DNA of 64,000 nt from Telmatospirillum sp. (GCA_031291415.1 JARLJB010000182.1:1-64000); one strand, 5' to 3'. Shown: positions 44,747 through 56,000, counted from the stretch's first letter. Program-made: numbers and translations. Notes: generated from the sequence alone by a model not told the origin.

Positions 44747-45724
44747 CTATCTTTCGCCGGCCAGGCGCTTGAACAACCGGCGCATCTCGCCGACCCGGCC
44801 GACATAGACGGCCGCTTCGTGGTCGCCGCAGCGTTCGCCGGGAATCAGTTGAAAGCCGTGGTGGGCGAAGGTTCTGGCCGGGCCGGCGCCACAAAGATGG
44901 ATGATGGCGGCAAGTTCCTGTTTCTGCTGCGGGTTCGCCGGTTGCGGGCTATGGGCGAGAATCGCCGCGACCTGACGATCAAGCGAGATCGCCGTCAGTT
45001 CGATCGCGTGGCTTGGCAGGACGCGCGTGTAAAGGCCGGTGAACCAGCAGGAGTCCCAGTCATTCCAGGCGCCTTCGGCAACGACGGTGTGATTGCGGAT
45101 GCAGTAGTGGCGTGCGTCGGCAAAGGCCGGATCGGTCATCTGGTACATGCCGACGGCGCTCGAAGCCGGCTGGTAGATCGAGAAGGGATTCCAGGCGAAC
45201 CGCCAGCGCCAATAGGTGTGGGCCACGGGATCGCCGGAGGCCTCGACCTGGGCCAGTGCCGCCAACAGTTCCGGGCTGATGGCAGCGGTGGAGTATTCGC
45301 GGAACAGCGGCGCGTACTGTTGCCAGGTCTCGGCCGGTCTTTTCTTGAGGACGCCGTTGACCGGAAAGAGCATTTCGGCCGGCTTGTGAACGACGTGATA
45401 GACGAGGTTGGCCAGCGAAAAAACAAGCAACGCGACAACGATCAGGAGGACATTGCGAATCGGCGGTGGCGTCGCCTTGATGGTCCGTCCCACCAGTCGA
45501 AGGCGGTCGCGCCAGCGGCGAATCCCAACGACAAAGGCATCCCACTTGCGGCGCGCCTTGCCTTGCTTTGACGGAGACCGCCGGGGCGGACGCCGGCCGG
45601 CCGTGGTGGCACCGGGCTTGGCGGCAGCGGATTTGCCAGTGCCGGATTTGACCATGCCGGGCGGAGCCGCGGAACCACTCTCTTTGGCGATCCGCGGGCG
45701 CTTGGCGGGCTTGCGGTTTTTCAA
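44747..45724 (-). CDS. Membrane-anchored lytic-transglycosylase-like protein
   Basis: About 325 aa. The first 85 residues are Lys/Arg/Pro-rich and cytoplasmic. One transmembrane helix follows (NVLLIVVALLVFSLANLVYHVV), then a periplasmic domain with SPELLAALAQVEASGDPVA (catalytic Glu candidate) and SAVGMYQMTDPAFADA, resembling the ES...GxMQ motifs of SLT-type transglycosylases. I place the start at TTG 45724, which overlaps the upstream stop as TTGA; ATG 45655 is the alternative. The unusual feature is the long basic cytoplasmic tail. Confidence 0.7.
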   Translation of the reverse strand: MKNRKPAKRPRIAKESGSAAPPGMVKSGTGKSAAAKPGATTAGRRPPRRSPSKQGKARRKWDAFVVGIRRWRDRLRLVGRTIKATPPPIRNVLLIVVALLVFSLANLVYHVVHKPAEMLFPVNGVLKKRPAETWQQYAPLFREYSTAAISPELLAALAQVEASGDPVAHTYWRWRFAWNPFSIYQPASSAVGMYQMTDPAFADARHYCIRNHTVVAEGAWNDWDSCWFTGLYTRVLPSHAIELTAISLDRQVAAILAHSPQPANPQQKQELAAIIHLCGAGPARTFAHHGFQLIPGERCGDHEAAVYVGRVGEMRRLFKRLAGER

Positions 45725-46269
45725 CGCGGCGTGGTGTCGCCCGCGCCGATCGGCAGTTGCATCATGACCGTGTCGAGCCAGCACTGATGCTTCCAGCCGA
45801 CCGACCGCAGCGTGCCGACATGTTGGAAGCCCAGGCTTTCATGCAGTCGGATCGAGGCGGTGTTGGCTGAATCGCCGATGACCGCGACCATCTGCCGGAA
45901 TCCCAACCGCTCCGACTCGGCGATCAACCGTCGCATCAGCGCGCCGCCGATGCCGTGGCCGTGGAAGCCATCGCGGACATAGACCGAGTTCTCGATGGTG
46001 CCGGCGTAGGCGAGGCGGGGCCGGTAGGCATTGGCATAGGCATAGCCGACGACTTCTTCGCCGATTTCGGCGACGACATAGGGATACCCTTTGGCGAGAA
46101 GGGTCTGGCGTCGTTTGGTCATCTCGTCGGCGGTTGGCGGCTCCAGCTCGAAGCTGGCCTTGCCGGTGCGCACGGCGTGGCCATAGATGGCGGTGATCGC
46201 CGGAATATCGGTGGGGTCGCAGGGACGCACCAGAATTTTGCTATGCTCGGCATGTTGTGCGGTCTGCAC
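45721..46269 (-). CDS. GNAT family N-acetyltransferase (phosphinothricin acetyltransferase-like)
   Basis: A 182-residue acetyl-CoA-dependent N-acetyltransferase. The GTG start at 46269 has GGGAG about 9 nt upstream. The motifs RPCDPTDIPAITAIYGHAV, SVYVRDGFHGHGIGGALMRRL (acetyl-CoA loop) and ASIRLHESLGFQHVGTLRSVGWK are the signature of the Pat/YncA (MnaT) group. These act on methionine analogues or phosphinothricin-like amines; the natural substrate here is not known. Confidence 0.88.
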   Translation of the reverse strand: MQTAQHAEHSKILVRPCDPTDIPAITAIYGHAVRTGKASFELEPPTADEMTKRRQTLLAKGYPYVVAEIGEEVVGYAYANAYRPRLAYAGTIENSVYVRDGFHGHGIGGALMRRLIAESERLGFRQMVAVIGDSANTASIRLHESLGFQHVGTLRSVGWKHQCWLDTVMMQLPIGAGDTTPR

Positions 46270-46508
46270 GGGAAGGCTCCCTTGGTGGTGAGGAACCGGG
46301 ATCCTCGCGCAAGTCGTTGGCAAAAGGAAGCCCATGATCCGGGCTGCCCGGCAAAAGCGGGTTTCGATGAGGGGGTGTCTTCTGGCATTGTCGGTGCCAG
46401 GAAGAGTGGACCTGACCGTTCGGAACGCTCTTTATGGCCCTCGGCCCGGCGCACGCGTCCTCAGCGCTTGGCCAGATATCTGCAACGCTTCTGCTGATGG
46501 AATCCCGA

Positions 46509-48665
46509 ATGGCATTTAAATCCCTTGCCCCCGCGTCCGTCGTTATTGTCGCCGGCATGTTGGCCGTCGCCGCCGGTCCGGCCGTCGCTTCCGATCCCGG
46601 CGCTCCGCCGACAGCCGTCGAACCCGTGGTCGACGACTATCACGGAACCTCCGTCAGCGATCCTTATCGCTGGTTGGAAGACAATGACGGGCCGCGGGTC
46701 CGTGCCTGGACCGACGCCGAAAATCAGCGTACACGGGCACTGCTCGACGCCATTCCCGGCCGTGCCGCCCTGCGTGATCGCCTGGCCGATTTGATTACCG
46801 GCGCCTCCGGGGCGTGGTTCGAACTGGAGGCCCGGCCGGGTGTCCTGTTCGCCATGCACGCCGACCCCAAAGTCCAGCAACCGTTGCTGAAGGTCATGGG
46901 GCTCGACGCCGATCCGGCCAAGGGCCGCGTGGTTCTCGATCCCAACAAGCTCGATCCCAGTGGCGGCACGACCGTCGACTGGTATGTGCCGTCACCGGAT
47001 GGCCGCCGGATCGCCGTTTCGCTGTCGCAGCGCGGCAGCGAGGAGGGCACGGTCCATGTCTTCGAGACGAAGACCGGCAAGGATATCGGCGAGGCCGTGC
47101 CGCGCGTGCAGTTCCCGACCGGCGGCGGCAGCGTGGCCTGGCGGGCTGACGGATCGGGGTTCTGGTACACGCGTTATCCGGGCGAGGAGCGGCCGGAAGC
47201 CGACCGTCGGTTCTTCCAGCAGATCTTCTACCACCGCATCGGTACCGATCCGGCCAAGGATGCCTATGTTCTCGGCCGTGATTTTCCCAAAATCGCCGAG
47301 ACCCGTCTGGACAACCGGGCCAATGGGCGTCTGCTGCTGGCCGAGGTGAAAAATGGCGACGGCGGCGAGGTCATGCATTTCGTGCTGACCGAAGACGGCA
47401 AGGCCCATCAGGTCACCCGTTTCGAGGACGGTGTGACGGACGCCACGATGGCGCCCGAAGGCACGCTTTATCTCGTCTCGCGCCAGGGCTCGCCGAACGG
47501 GCGCGTTCTGGAACTGGCGCCCGGGCATTATGACCTGGCCGACGCCAAGGAGATCGTGCCGGCCGGCGAACTTTCCATCCAGCCGGGCGAGGGGGCGTTG
47601 GCCGCCACTCGCGGGTATGTCTACGTGCATTACGTGGTTGGTGGACCGTCGGAAGTGCATGTTTTCGATGCATCGGGCCGCGCCCGGGGAAAACTGCCGC
47701 TGCCGGAGGTTTCGGCGGCGCGTGGACTGACGCCGCTGCCGGGTGGCGACCTGTTGGTGACGATCGGCACCTATACCAAGCCCATCTACACCGCCCGCTT
47801 TGACGCCAAGGCCGGCAGCCTGACGGCGACCGGCATCGCCATGACCAGTCCGGCGACGTTCGACGACGCCGAGGTTCTGCGCGCCTTCGCCACCTCGAAG
47901 GATGGAACCCGGGTGCCCTTTACCATCGTTCGGTCGAAGGGCACGCCGCAGGACGGCAGTGCGCCGGCGTTGCTGACCGGCTATGGCGGGTACGGCATCG
48001 TCTATGCGCCGTCGTTCCTGGCCAGCCGCGGCCGTGTCTGGCTTGAACATGGCGGCATCATGGTGATCGCCAACATCCGCGGCGGCGGCGAGTATGGCGA
48101 CGCCTGGCATCTGGCTGGCAATCTGACGAAGAAACAGAACGTCTTCGACGATTTCACCGCCGTCGCCCAGGCGCTGATCGACGAGCATTACACGACACCC
48201 ATGCGCCTGGCCATCGAAGGCGGCAGTAACGGCGGTCTGTTGATGGGGGCGGCGCTCACCCAGCACCCCGAACTGTTCCGCGCCGTCGTTTCGCATGTCG
48301 GGATCTATGACATGCTTCGCGTCGAGCTTGATCCCAATGGCCTGTTCAATGTCACCGAGTTCGGCACGGTCAAGGATCCGGACCAGTTCGCCGCGCTTTA
48401 CGCCTATTCGCCTTACCATCATGTCGTCGATGGAACCGCCTACCCGGCGGTTTTGCTGATGGCCGGCGAGCACGACGGGCGGGTCAATCCGATGCAGTCG
48501 CGCAAAATGGCAGCGAGGTTGCAGGCGGCGACCGGATCGGACCAGCCTGTCCTCCTGTTGACCAGCGCGCAATCCGGGCATGGCATGGGAACGGCGCTGT
48601 CGGTCGCCATCGAACAGTCGGCCGACAGCATGGCTTTCCTTTTCGACCGCCTGGGCATCAAATGA
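46509..48665 (+). CDS. Prolyl oligopeptidase family serine peptidase, secreted
   Basis: A 718-residue S9 peptidase that cleaves after Pro in short peptides. The N-terminus is a signal peptide (VVIVAGMLAVAAGPAVASD). The next part is the beta-propeller (start YHGTSVSDPYRWLEDND). The alpha/beta hydrolase domain has catalytic Ser in GGSNGG, Asp in GEHDGRV and His in QSGHGMG. ATG 46509 is favoured, since it begins directly with the signal peptide; ATG 46497 is possible. A periplasmic role in peptide turnover is inferred. Confidence 0.92.
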   Translation: MAFKSLAPASVVIVAGMLAVAAGPAVASDPGAPPTAVEPVVDDYHGTSVSDPYRWLEDNDGPRVRAWTDAENQRTRALLDAIPGRAALRDRLADLITGASGAWFELEARPGVLFAMHADPKVQQPLLKVMGLDADPAKGRVVLDPNKLDPSGGTTVDWYVPSPDGRRIAVSLSQRGSEEGTVHVFETKTGKDIGEAVPRVQFPTGGGSVAWRADGSGFWYTRYPGEERPEADRRFFQQIFYHRIGTDPAKDAYVLGRDFPKIAETRLDNRANGRLLLAEVKNGDGGEVMHFVLTEDGKAHQVTRFEDGVTDATMAPEGTLYLVSRQGSPNGRVLELAPGHYDLADAKEIVPAGELSIQPGEGALAATRGYVYVHYVVGGPSEVHVFDASGRARGKLPLPEVSAARGLTPLPGGDLLVTIGTYTKPIYTARFDAKAGSLTATGIAMTSPATFDDAEVLRAFATSKDGTRVPFTIVRSKGTPQDGSAPALLTGYGGYGIVYAPSFLASRGRVWLEHGGIMVIANIRGGGEYGDAWHLAGNLTKKQNVFDDFTAVAQALIDEHYTTPMRLAIEGGSNGGLLMGAALTQHPELFRAVVSHVGIYDMLRVELDPNGLFNVTEFGTVKDPDQFAALYAYSPYHHVVDGTAYPAVLLMAGEHDGRVNPMQSRKMAARLQAATGSDQPVLLLTSAQSGHGMGTALSVAIEQSADSMAFLFDRLGIK

Positions 48666-48716
48666 TCCATGGACAGCGGGGCACCGTCCCGCTGCCCTTT
48701 ACCGGGAGCAATCGCC

Positions 48717-49166
48717 ATGCGTTGGAAAATCGTCGGGGTTTTGCTGCTGGCGGCGGGGCTGACCGGCTGCGCCGCTAATTCCTCCCTTCCGACGGATCGT
48801 ATGGCTGCTGCCGAGGCGTTGGCCGCCGACCGTGCTTTCGCCGCCATGGCCGCCCGTGACGGACCGGGCGCCGCCTTTCAGGCGTTTTCCGCCGCCGATG
48901 CGGTGTCCTTCATTCGCGCCGACGCCCACATGCGACCGCAGGATTGGCCACCGCTATTTCCATCGACAGCCCGACTGACCTGGACCCCTGCGGAAGCCCA
49001 CGCCTCCGACGACGGCAGTCTGGCGTGGACCTGGGGCCGGTATGACTGGACCAGGATCGCATCGGGCAAACAGGAAACCCATACAACCGGACGTTATCTT
49101 ACTGTTTGGCAGCGGCAACCTGACGGGTCCTGGCGCTTCCGCGCCGACACCGGGTCGCCGGATTGA
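48717..49166 (+). CDS. Lipoprotein with SnoaL/DUF4440-like fold
   Basis: A 149-residue lipoprotein. The lipobox LTGC (leader KIVGVLLLAAGLTGC) gives the acylated Cys near residue 17. The mature part looks like an NTF2/SnoaL-like domain: AAEALAADRAFAAMAARDG, AWTWGRYDW and a C-terminal GRYLTVWQRQPDGSWRF. The start is ATG 48717 with GGGAG upstream. It is 51 bp after the prolyl oligopeptidase gene and may be co-transcribed with it. Function unknown. Confidence 0.82.
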   Translation: MRWKIVGVLLLAAGLTGCAANSSLPTDRMAAAEALAADRAFAAMAARDGPGAAFQAFSAADAVSFIRADAHMRPQDWPPLFPSTARLTWTPAEAHASDDGSLAWTWGRYDWTRIASGKQETHTTGRYLTVWQRQPDGSWRFRADTGSPD

Positions 49167-49217
49167 CCCAGCCAGCCGCCGGTTGACGCCGACCGGCGGC
49201 TGGCTCATCCTCCCACG

Positions 49218-50210
49218 ATGTTTCCGCTGTTTGCCGCGGGCGGGCCGATCGATCCGTTGATGGTCTTGGTAGGCGCCCTGATCCTCGATGCCATCCTTGG
49301 CGATCCTCCGTGGCTATGGCGGACGATCCCTCATCCCGTCGCGCTGATCGGCTATCTGATCGGCTTTCTCGACGACAAGCTCAATCGCGATCGGCGTAGC
49401 GAGGTCGACCGTCGTCTGCGCGGCGTTCTGGTGGTGATCGGCATGGTTCTGGGTGCCGCGGCCCTGGGCTTGGCGGTTACCGAATTGCGTCGTCGCTGGT
49501 TTTGGGGGTGGGCGATCGAGGGCGTCCTGATCTGGATGCTGATCGCCCAACGCAGCCTGTTCGGTCACGTGGCATCCGTGGCCCGTGCTCTTGACCGCGA
49601 AGGACTGGCTGGAGGACGCCGGGCCGTTGCCAAGATCGTCGGCCGCGATCCCGAAAGTCTCGACCAGTTCGGCGTGGCCCGCGCCGCCATCGAATCCTGC
49701 GCCGAAAACTTTTCCGACGCGGTGGTGGCCCCGGTGTTCTGGTATGTGCTGTTCGGTTTTCCCGGCATGCTGGTCTATAAAACCGTCAACACCATGGACA
49801 GCATGATCGGCCATCGTTCCGAGCAATATCTGGAATTTGGCATGGCGGCCGCTCGCCTCGACGACGCGATGAATCTGCTGCCGGCCCGCCTGTCGGGCGT
49901 ACTGCTGTCGCTGGCCTGCCTGTTCGTGCCGGGCGGTCATCCGGTCACGGCGCTTCGGGTGATGTGGCGCGACCACGGACATCACCGCTCTCCCAATTCC
50001 GGCTGGCCGGAGTCGGCAATCGCCGGCGGTCTGGACCTGTCGTTGGCCGGTCCACGGAAATATCCCGGCTATGTGGCGCAGGAAAAGTGGATCGGTGATG
50101 GCCGGGCGCGGGCGACGACCATGGACATCCGTCGTGCCCTGATGGTTCTGGCCGTGGCCTGCCTGCTCGATGTCGGCTTGGTGATCCTGGCGGTCCTGGC
50201 GCAGGAGTGA
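49218..50210 (+). CDS. cbiB: Adenosylcobinamide-phosphate synthase
   Basis: Membrane enzyme (CbiB, also called CobD) that attaches aminopropanol (or its phosphate) to adenosylcobyric acid. The 330-residue product has the family start ILDAILGDPPWLWRTIPHPVALIG, ESCAENFSDAVVAPVFWY and TVNTMDSMIGHRSEQY, with several membrane helices. It is the only cobalamin gene of this cluster on the plus strand and ends 38 bp from the cobQ stop on the other strand. Confidence 0.95.
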   Translation: MFPLFAAGGPIDPLMVLVGALILDAILGDPPWLWRTIPHPVALIGYLIGFLDDKLNRDRRSEVDRRLRGVLVVIGMVLGAAALGLAVTELRRRWFWGWAIEGVLIWMLIAQRSLFGHVASVARALDREGLAGGRRAVAKIVGRDPESLDQFGVARAAIESCAENFSDAVVAPVFWYVLFGFPGMLVYKTVNTMDSMIGHRSEQYLEFGMAAARLDDAMNLLPARLSGVLLSLACLFVPGGHPVTALRVMWRDHGHHRSPNSGWPESAIAGGLDLSLAGPRKYPGYVAQEKWIGDGRARATTMDIRRALMVLAVACLLDVGLVILAVLAQE

Positions 50211-50247
50211 TCTTCGCCGTCCTTGGCACGGCGCATCACGCGTCCCG

Positions 50248-51726
50248 TCAGCGGATGCCGGCGATCCTCAGGATTTCCGTCACGTCGAGATGGCGTTCGA
50301 TGTGGTCGGCCAAATCATCCAGAACCTGCTCGACCATGGCGTCATAGGCCAGATCGCTGTCGCGGCCGGGCCGCAAGGTGGCGAGAAAGGCGCGGCGAAA
50401 GCCGTCAGCCGCGAACAATCCGTGCAGGTAGCATCCCATCACCCGGCCGTCGGCCGAAACCGCTCCGTCGGGCCGGCCGTCGAGGGTGAGCAGCGGACGC
50501 GTCCGATCGGGTCCTTCGGTTCGTCCCATATGCATCTCGTAACCGCGCACCTCCTGGCCGAGGCCGTGGCCGGAAATCTGGCGGAGAGTCTTCTCGCCGG
50601 TCATTTCGGTGGCGATATCAAGCAGGCCGAGCCCGGCCACCGCGCCGGGTGGCCCCTCGATCCCTTGTGGATCGGAAATACGGGTTCCCAGCATCTGATA
50701 TCCGGCGCACAAGCCGATGACATGCCCGCCATGGCGCAGATAGGCGGCGAGATCGACGTCCCAGCCCTGGGCGCGCAGAAAGGTCAGGTCGGCGATGGTG
50801 GCCTTCGACCCAGGCAGGATGATCAGATCGGCATCCTGCGGCAACGGCTCGCCCGGCGCGATGAACGACAGCGCGACATCGGATTCGGCGGCCAGGGGAT
50901 CGCAGTCGTCGAAATTGGCGATGCGCGGCAGTCGGGGAACGGCAATGCGAAGTTGACCGTCGCTCGTCCCGCCGGAGTTCAGCGAGCTTGAGTCCTCGGC
51001 GGGCAGGCGGCCGGCCTTGGCGAACCAGGGAAGGACGCCAAGGCCGGGCCAGCCGGTCCGGTCTTCGATCAGACCGACAGCCGGCTCGAACAGCGCCGGA
51101 TCGCCCCGGAATTTATTGATGACCCATCCTTTGATCCGCCGGCGTTCGGCGTCGGGAAGCAGGGCATGGGTGCCGACCAGCGAGGCGATGACGCCGCCAC
51201 GGTCGATATCGCCGATGAGAATGACCGGCACGTCGGCGGCCTCGGCGAATCCCATGTTGGCGATGTCGTTGGCGCGGAGGTTGACCTCGGCGGCGCTGCC
51301 GGCCCCCTCGACCACCACCAGATCGCGTCCCTGACCGATCAGATGGAAGCTCTCGAGAACCTGGGGCAGCAGGGTCGGTTTCAGGGTGTGATAGTCCTGG
51401 GCGCCGGTATTGCCAACCACCCGGCCCTGGACGACGACCTGGGCGCCGACCTCGCTTTGCGGTTTCAACAGGACGGGATTCATGTGGCGGCTGGGTTCAA
51501 GCCGGCAAGCCCGCGCCTGCAGCGCCTGGGCCCGGCCGATTTCGCCGCCGTCGCCGGTGACGGCGGCGTTGTTCGACATGTTTTGCGGTTTGAAGGGCGC
51601 CACCGAGAGACCCCGGCGGCAGGCGGCGCGGCACAGGCCGGCGACCAGCAGTGACTTGCCGACGTCCGAGCCGGTACCCTGGAGCATGACGGCCGCCGGC
51701 GCCCTCGTCTTTTTTTCAGCGGGCAA
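50248..51726 (-). CDS. cobQ: Cobyric acid synthase
   Basis: Glutamine-dependent amidation of four carboxylates of adenosylcobyrinic acid a,c-diamide (CobQ/CbiP). The 492-residue product has [19 protein letters not shown] (ATP loop), [12 protein letters not shown], and the amidotransferase Cys in [12 protein letters not shown]. The start is uncertain: TTG 51726 overlaps the SYLF gene by 11 nt and includes the usual few residues before the ATP loop; ATG 51687 would begin directly at the loop. Confidence 0.94.
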   Translation of the reverse strand: MPAEKKTRAPAAVMLQGTGSDVGKSLLVAGLCRAACRRGLSVAPFKPQNMSNNAAVTGDGGEIGRAQALQARACRLEPSRHMNPVLLKPQSEVGAQVVVQGRVVGNTGAQDYHTLKPTLLPQVLESFHLIGQGRDLVVVEGAGSAAEVNLRANDIANMGFAEAADVPVILIGDIDRGGVIASLVGTHALLPDAERRRIKGWVINKFRGDPALFEPAVGLIEDRTGWPGLGVLPWFAKAGRLPAEDSSSLNSGGTSDGQLRIAVPRLPRIANFDDCDPLAAESDVALSFIAPGEPLPQDADLIILPGSKATIADLTFLRAQGWDVDLAAYLRHGGHVIGLCAGYQMLGTRISDPQGIEGPPGAVAGLGLLDIATEMTGEKTLRQISGHGLGQEVRGYEMHMGRTEGPDRTRPLLTLDGRPDGAVSADGRVMGCYLHGLFAADGFRRAFLATLRPGRDSDLAYDAMVEQVLDDLADHIERHLDVTEILRIAGIR

Positions 51727-52393
51727 GGATGTCTCGCAACCGGTCGGCCTGCGGATTGTTCATCGCGTTATCGAGGACGATGGCCCGCGACGAGACGTTC
51801 TGCCCGTAATAGCTGGCGTTCCATGATTCGCGCGGTGACAGCGCCGTTCCTTCGAGTGACAGGCCGCCGTAGAGGCCGACGCCCGACAGGGCGACGGCGG
51901 TGATGTCGGCCCCCAGGTTGCTGGTGGTCGAGGCGCCCATCCCGGCTCCGACGACCAGGACGGTGACGCCGGCATCGGCTCCGAAGCGGAACTGATTGGC
52001 GAGAATGGCCTGCAACGCCTTGTCGCTGTTGATAATGAAGACGATGGAGCTGCTTTCCAGGCCGATCTGCAAGCCCAGACTGCCGCCTTCCATGGTGTAG
52101 AAGGCCGGGTAGCTCCAACTGCCGTCGGGTTGGTGAACCATCAGGATGCCGTTGCCATATTGGCCGCCCAGGATGAATCCGCCTTTGTAAAGATCGGGAA
52201 TGATCAGAAGGGCGCGGCTCTTGTGCAGATCGTCGAGGAAGCTCCGCTGGAAATTGTTGTCGGTCTTCAGCCGTTCGATGGTGGAAGCGGCGCTGTTGAC
52301 GGTCTTCTGCTGGTCGACTTGGGCCATGGCCGGCCAGGCGGTGAAGGTGAACAGGGTGAGGGCAAGGACGGCAAGGCCACGCAAATATGTCAT
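51716..52393 (-). CDS. Secreted SYLF (Ysc84-type) lipid-binding domain protein
   Basis: A 225-residue exported protein with signal peptide ([18 protein letters not shown]). The SYLF domain is recognisable from [25 protein letters not shown] through [22 protein letters not shown] to [19 protein letters not shown]. Eukaryotic members bind phosphoinositides; bacterial roles are poorly known. It begins 2 nt after cobO and overlaps cobQ by 11 nt, so it is fully embedded in the cobalamin operon although it has no known cobalamin role. Confidence 0.88.
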   Translation of the reverse strand: MTYLRGLAVLALTLFTFTAWPAMAQVDQQKTVNSAASTIERLKTDNNFQRSFLDDLHKSRALLIIPDLYKGGFILGGQYGNGILMVHQPDGSWSYPAFYTMEGGSLGLQIGLESSSIVFIINSDKALQAILANQFRFGADAGVTVLVVGAGMGASTTSNLGADITAVALSGVGLYGGLSLEGTALSPRESWNASYYGQNVSSRAIVLDNAMNNPQADRLRDILAR

Positions 52394-52395
52394 CT

Positions 52396-53028
52396 CTAGT
52401 ACTCCACCCCCGGCTGCGCCTTCACACCATCGCGGAAGGGATGCTTGACCAGGGTCATTTCGGTCACGAGGTCGGCGGCGGCGAGCAAAGCGTCCGGGGC
52501 GTTGCGACCGGTCACCACCACATGCTGGCCGGCCGGGCGCGCTTCGATTGCTGCCAGGACCGGCTCGATGGGGAGGTAGCCATACCGTAGGACGACATTC
52601 AACTCGTCGAGGACGACCATGGCGTATTCGGGGTCGGCGAGCAAGGTCTGGGCTTCCGTCCAGGCCCGCTCGGCGGCGGCGATGTCGCGGGCGCGATCCT
52701 GGGTTTCCCAGGTGAATCCCTCGCCCATCGCCTTGAAGGTCACCAGATCGCCAAAAGAGGTCAGAGCGCGGCGTTCCGCAGTGTCCCAGGCGCCCTTGAT
52801 GAATTGGATGATGCCGACACGAAAGCCATGACCGACACAGCGCAGCGCCATGCCGAAAGCGGCCGAGGATTTTCCCTTGCCGGCGCCGGTATGAACGATC
52901 AGCAGCCTCCGGGTTTCCGTTTTCCTGGCCATCAGCCGGTCGCGCGCCGCTTTTTTCTTGGCCATCTTCTCGTGATGGCGAGGGTCAGGGTCGATGTCTG
53001 TAATGGTTCCGTCTGTTTCCGAGGTCAT
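52396..53028 (-). CDS. cobO: Corrinoid adenosyltransferase (CobO/BtuR type)
   Basis: Transfers the 5'-deoxyadenosyl group of ATP to Co(I) corrinoid. The 210-residue product has the P-loop HTGAGKGKSSAAFGMALR, GIIQFIKGAWDTAE and VLDELNVVLRYGYL. ATG 53028 overlaps the cobN stop (ATGA). The open frame extends to 53310 as a shadow of cobN. Adenosylation at this point precedes the cobQ amidations encoded downstream. Confidence 0.95.
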   Translation of the reverse strand: MTSETDGTITDIDPDPRHHEKMAKKKAARDRLMARKTETRRLLIVHTGAGKGKSSAAFGMALRCVGHGFRVGIIQFIKGAWDTAERRALTSFGDLVTFKAMGEGFTWETQDRARDIAAAERAWTEAQTLLADPEYAMVVLDELNVVLRYGYLPIEPVLAAIEARPAGQHVVVTGRNAPDALLAAADLVTEMTLVKHPFRDGVKAQPGVEY

Positions 53029-56000
53029 GCGGAGCCTTTCAGCAGGTCGTGGGTATCGTTGCGGCGTGGATGCCACAGGCGGCGGTCGATCGCCTCCTCG
53101 AAGCGCGCCGCCATTTCGGCAAGCGCTGCCGGATTGTTCTCGGCCAGGAAGCGATGAACCGTTTCGTCGCGAAGATAAGCATCGAAGAGTGCGTCGAAAT
53201 GATGGTCTTTCACGCATCCGGTGGTGGCCGCGAAGGCAAACAGATAATCGACCGTCGCCGCCATTTCGAAGGCGCCCTTGTAGCCATGGCGCATGACGCC
53301 CGCCAGCCATTTGGGATTGGCCGCCCGGGCGCGGACGACACGGGCGATCTCCTCCTCGAGGGTTCGGATCTTCGGCGTTTCGGGGCGCGAATGGTCGGGG
53401 TGATAGACCGTCGGGGCGACGCCGGACAGCGTTTTGACGGCCGCCGCCATGCCTCCCTCGAACTGGTAGTAGTCGTCCGAGTCGAGCAGGTCATGTTCGC
53501 GATTGTCCTGGTTTTGGATCACCGCCTCGGCCGTCCGCAGCCGGCGCTCGAACAATCCGTGCTCGGCCGCGCCGGCCGATCCGGCGCCATAGGCATAGCC
53601 GCCCCAGGCGACATAGGCGCGGGCAAGATCGGCGCTGGTCGACCAGCCTCGCTCGTCGATCAGCGCCTGCAGCCCGGCGCCATAGGCTCCCGGCTTCGAG
53701 CCGAACACCCGAAAACCGGCCCGCCGTTTTGCCTCTTCCGATGACAAACCGTCGGATTGCAGGCGCTCCGCCTCGTCGCGCAGATGAGCGGCCAGCGGAT
53801 TGTCGTCGTCGCCTTCATCAAGGGCCGCAACCGCGCGGGCGGCCGAGTCGAACAGATCGATCAGCGCCGGGAACGCATCGCGGAAAAATCCCGAAACGCG
53901 CAAGGTGACGTCGACCCGTGGCCGGTCGAGGACGGAAAGCGGCATGACCTCGAATCCGGTCACCCGTTTCGAGGCGCTGTCCCAGGTCGGCCGGGCGCCG
54001 ATCAACGCCAGCGCCTGGGCGATATCGTCGCCGCCGGTCCGCATGTTGCTGGTTCCCCAGGCGCTGATCGCCACGGCGCGCGGCCAGGCGCCGTGGTCTT
54101 GCAAATGGCGTTCGACCAGAAGACCGGCCGATTTCCATCCCAAAGTCCAGGCCGTTGGGGTCGGCACCGCGCGACTGTCGACCGAATAGAAATTGCGCCC
54201 GGTCGGCAGGACGTCGGGTCGTCCCCGCGTCGGCGCGCCGGATGGTCCGGGCGGTACGAAGCGTCCGGCCAGACCCTTCAGCAAGCCTTGAATCTCCGCA
54301 TCGCCGCAGGCCTCGACGGCCGGGCGCAGTGCGGTTGCGATCCAGCCAAGCACCGCTGCGGCGCGCGGCCAGGCCTTGACCATCCCGGCGGCTTTGCCGT
54401 CGGCGACCAGAATCCTGGCCAGAATTTCCAGGCGCTCGACGGTGTCGCCGGCGGTGCGCCAGGGATCGTCGCCCTGCTGTGCCAGGACACCCGGCCGCGG
54501 TCCGGTCCACGGCTCGCCGAGCGGTGTGTCCAAGGGATCGAAGGCCAAGGCGAAGTCGTCGGCGAGAGCGCGCAGGAGCGATGCCTGTTCGGGCGCCGAT
54601 CCCCGCGGGATGCGGGCCAGCGCCACCAGCAGATCGGTCAGTTGTCCGCCGGTCGGCGCCTGGCCGAAGATATGCAGTCCGTCGCGGATCTGCAGCTCCT
54701 TCAGTTCGCAAAGATGATTGTCGAGTTTCTTGAGAGCGCTCTCGGCCGGGTCGCCGGGCGCGATGCCGCAGTCGACGTCGAGGCCGCTGGTCCGGGTCAG
54801 CGCCAGGATTTCGTCTTTCAGGACCTTGAGCCGGCGCGGGTCAACGGACGCGGCCTCGTAATATTCGTCGACCAATTGTTCCAGTTGGCGCAGCGGACCG
54901 TAGCTCTCGGCGCGCGTCAGCGGCGGCGTCAGGTGATCGATGATCACCGCCTGGCTACGGCGTTTTGCCTGCGTTCCCTCGCCGGGGTCGTTGACGATGA
55001 AGGGATAGAGATGCGGCATCGGTCCGAGAGCGGCTTCTGGGAAACAGCCGCCGGAGAGGGCGAGAGACTTGCCGGGAAGCCATTCGAGATTGCCGTGCTT
55101 GCCCATATGGACGATGGCATCGGCTCCAAATCCCTCGCGCAGCCAGGCGTAGAAGGCCAGATATCCATGCGGCGGAACCAGAGCCGGGTCGTGATAGGTC
55201 GCCGCCGGATCGATGTTGTAGCCGCGGGCCGGCTGGATGCCGACGGCGATGTTGCCGAAACGCAGGGCGGAGATGACGAAATGTCCGCAACTGAGTTCGC
55301 CCGGGACAAAGTGCGGATCTTCCTCGGGCGTTCCCCAGCGGTCACCGACGGCGGTTTGCACGGATGCCGGCAGACGTTGGAAAAAGGCGAGATAATCCGG
55401 CAGCGACAGGGTTTCCCGCACCACGCGCCGGGCACGTTCGGCCAGGTTGTTGGTGGCGCCTTGGCTCAACAGGGTGATCAGCGCGTTGCCGTCACGGGGA
55501 ATGTCGGTCACCCGGTACCCGGCCTTGGCCAAAGCGCCGAGGACCCCGACGGTGGCGGCCGGCGTATCGAGACCAACGCCATTGCCGATCCTGCCATCGC
55601 GGTTGGGATAGTTGGCCAGCACCAAGGCGATATGCCGTTCCGCCTCGGACTTCCGGCGCAGTTTTGCCCAGCCGGCGGCGAGATCGGCGACAAAGGCGAT
55701 GCGGTCGGCAACCGGCCGCGTGGCGACGATATCGCATTGGGTTTCATCGTCGCGCCGGGCCGCCGCCTTGAAGGAAACGGCACGTGTGATGATGCGTCCG
55801 TCGACCTCCGGCAGAGCGACGTTCATGGCGATGTCGCGGGCCGCCAGGCCGGCCGTTCCGTCGCGCCAGGCCGTTTCGGTCCCTCCCGAAAAGATCACCT
55901 GCAGGACAGGACAGTCGGCAGGGCCGAACGGTCCGTCCTTCGGGTGGTCGGGGGCCGCGACCGAAAATCCCGTGGTGTTGAGCACGACGTCGGGCGGCCG

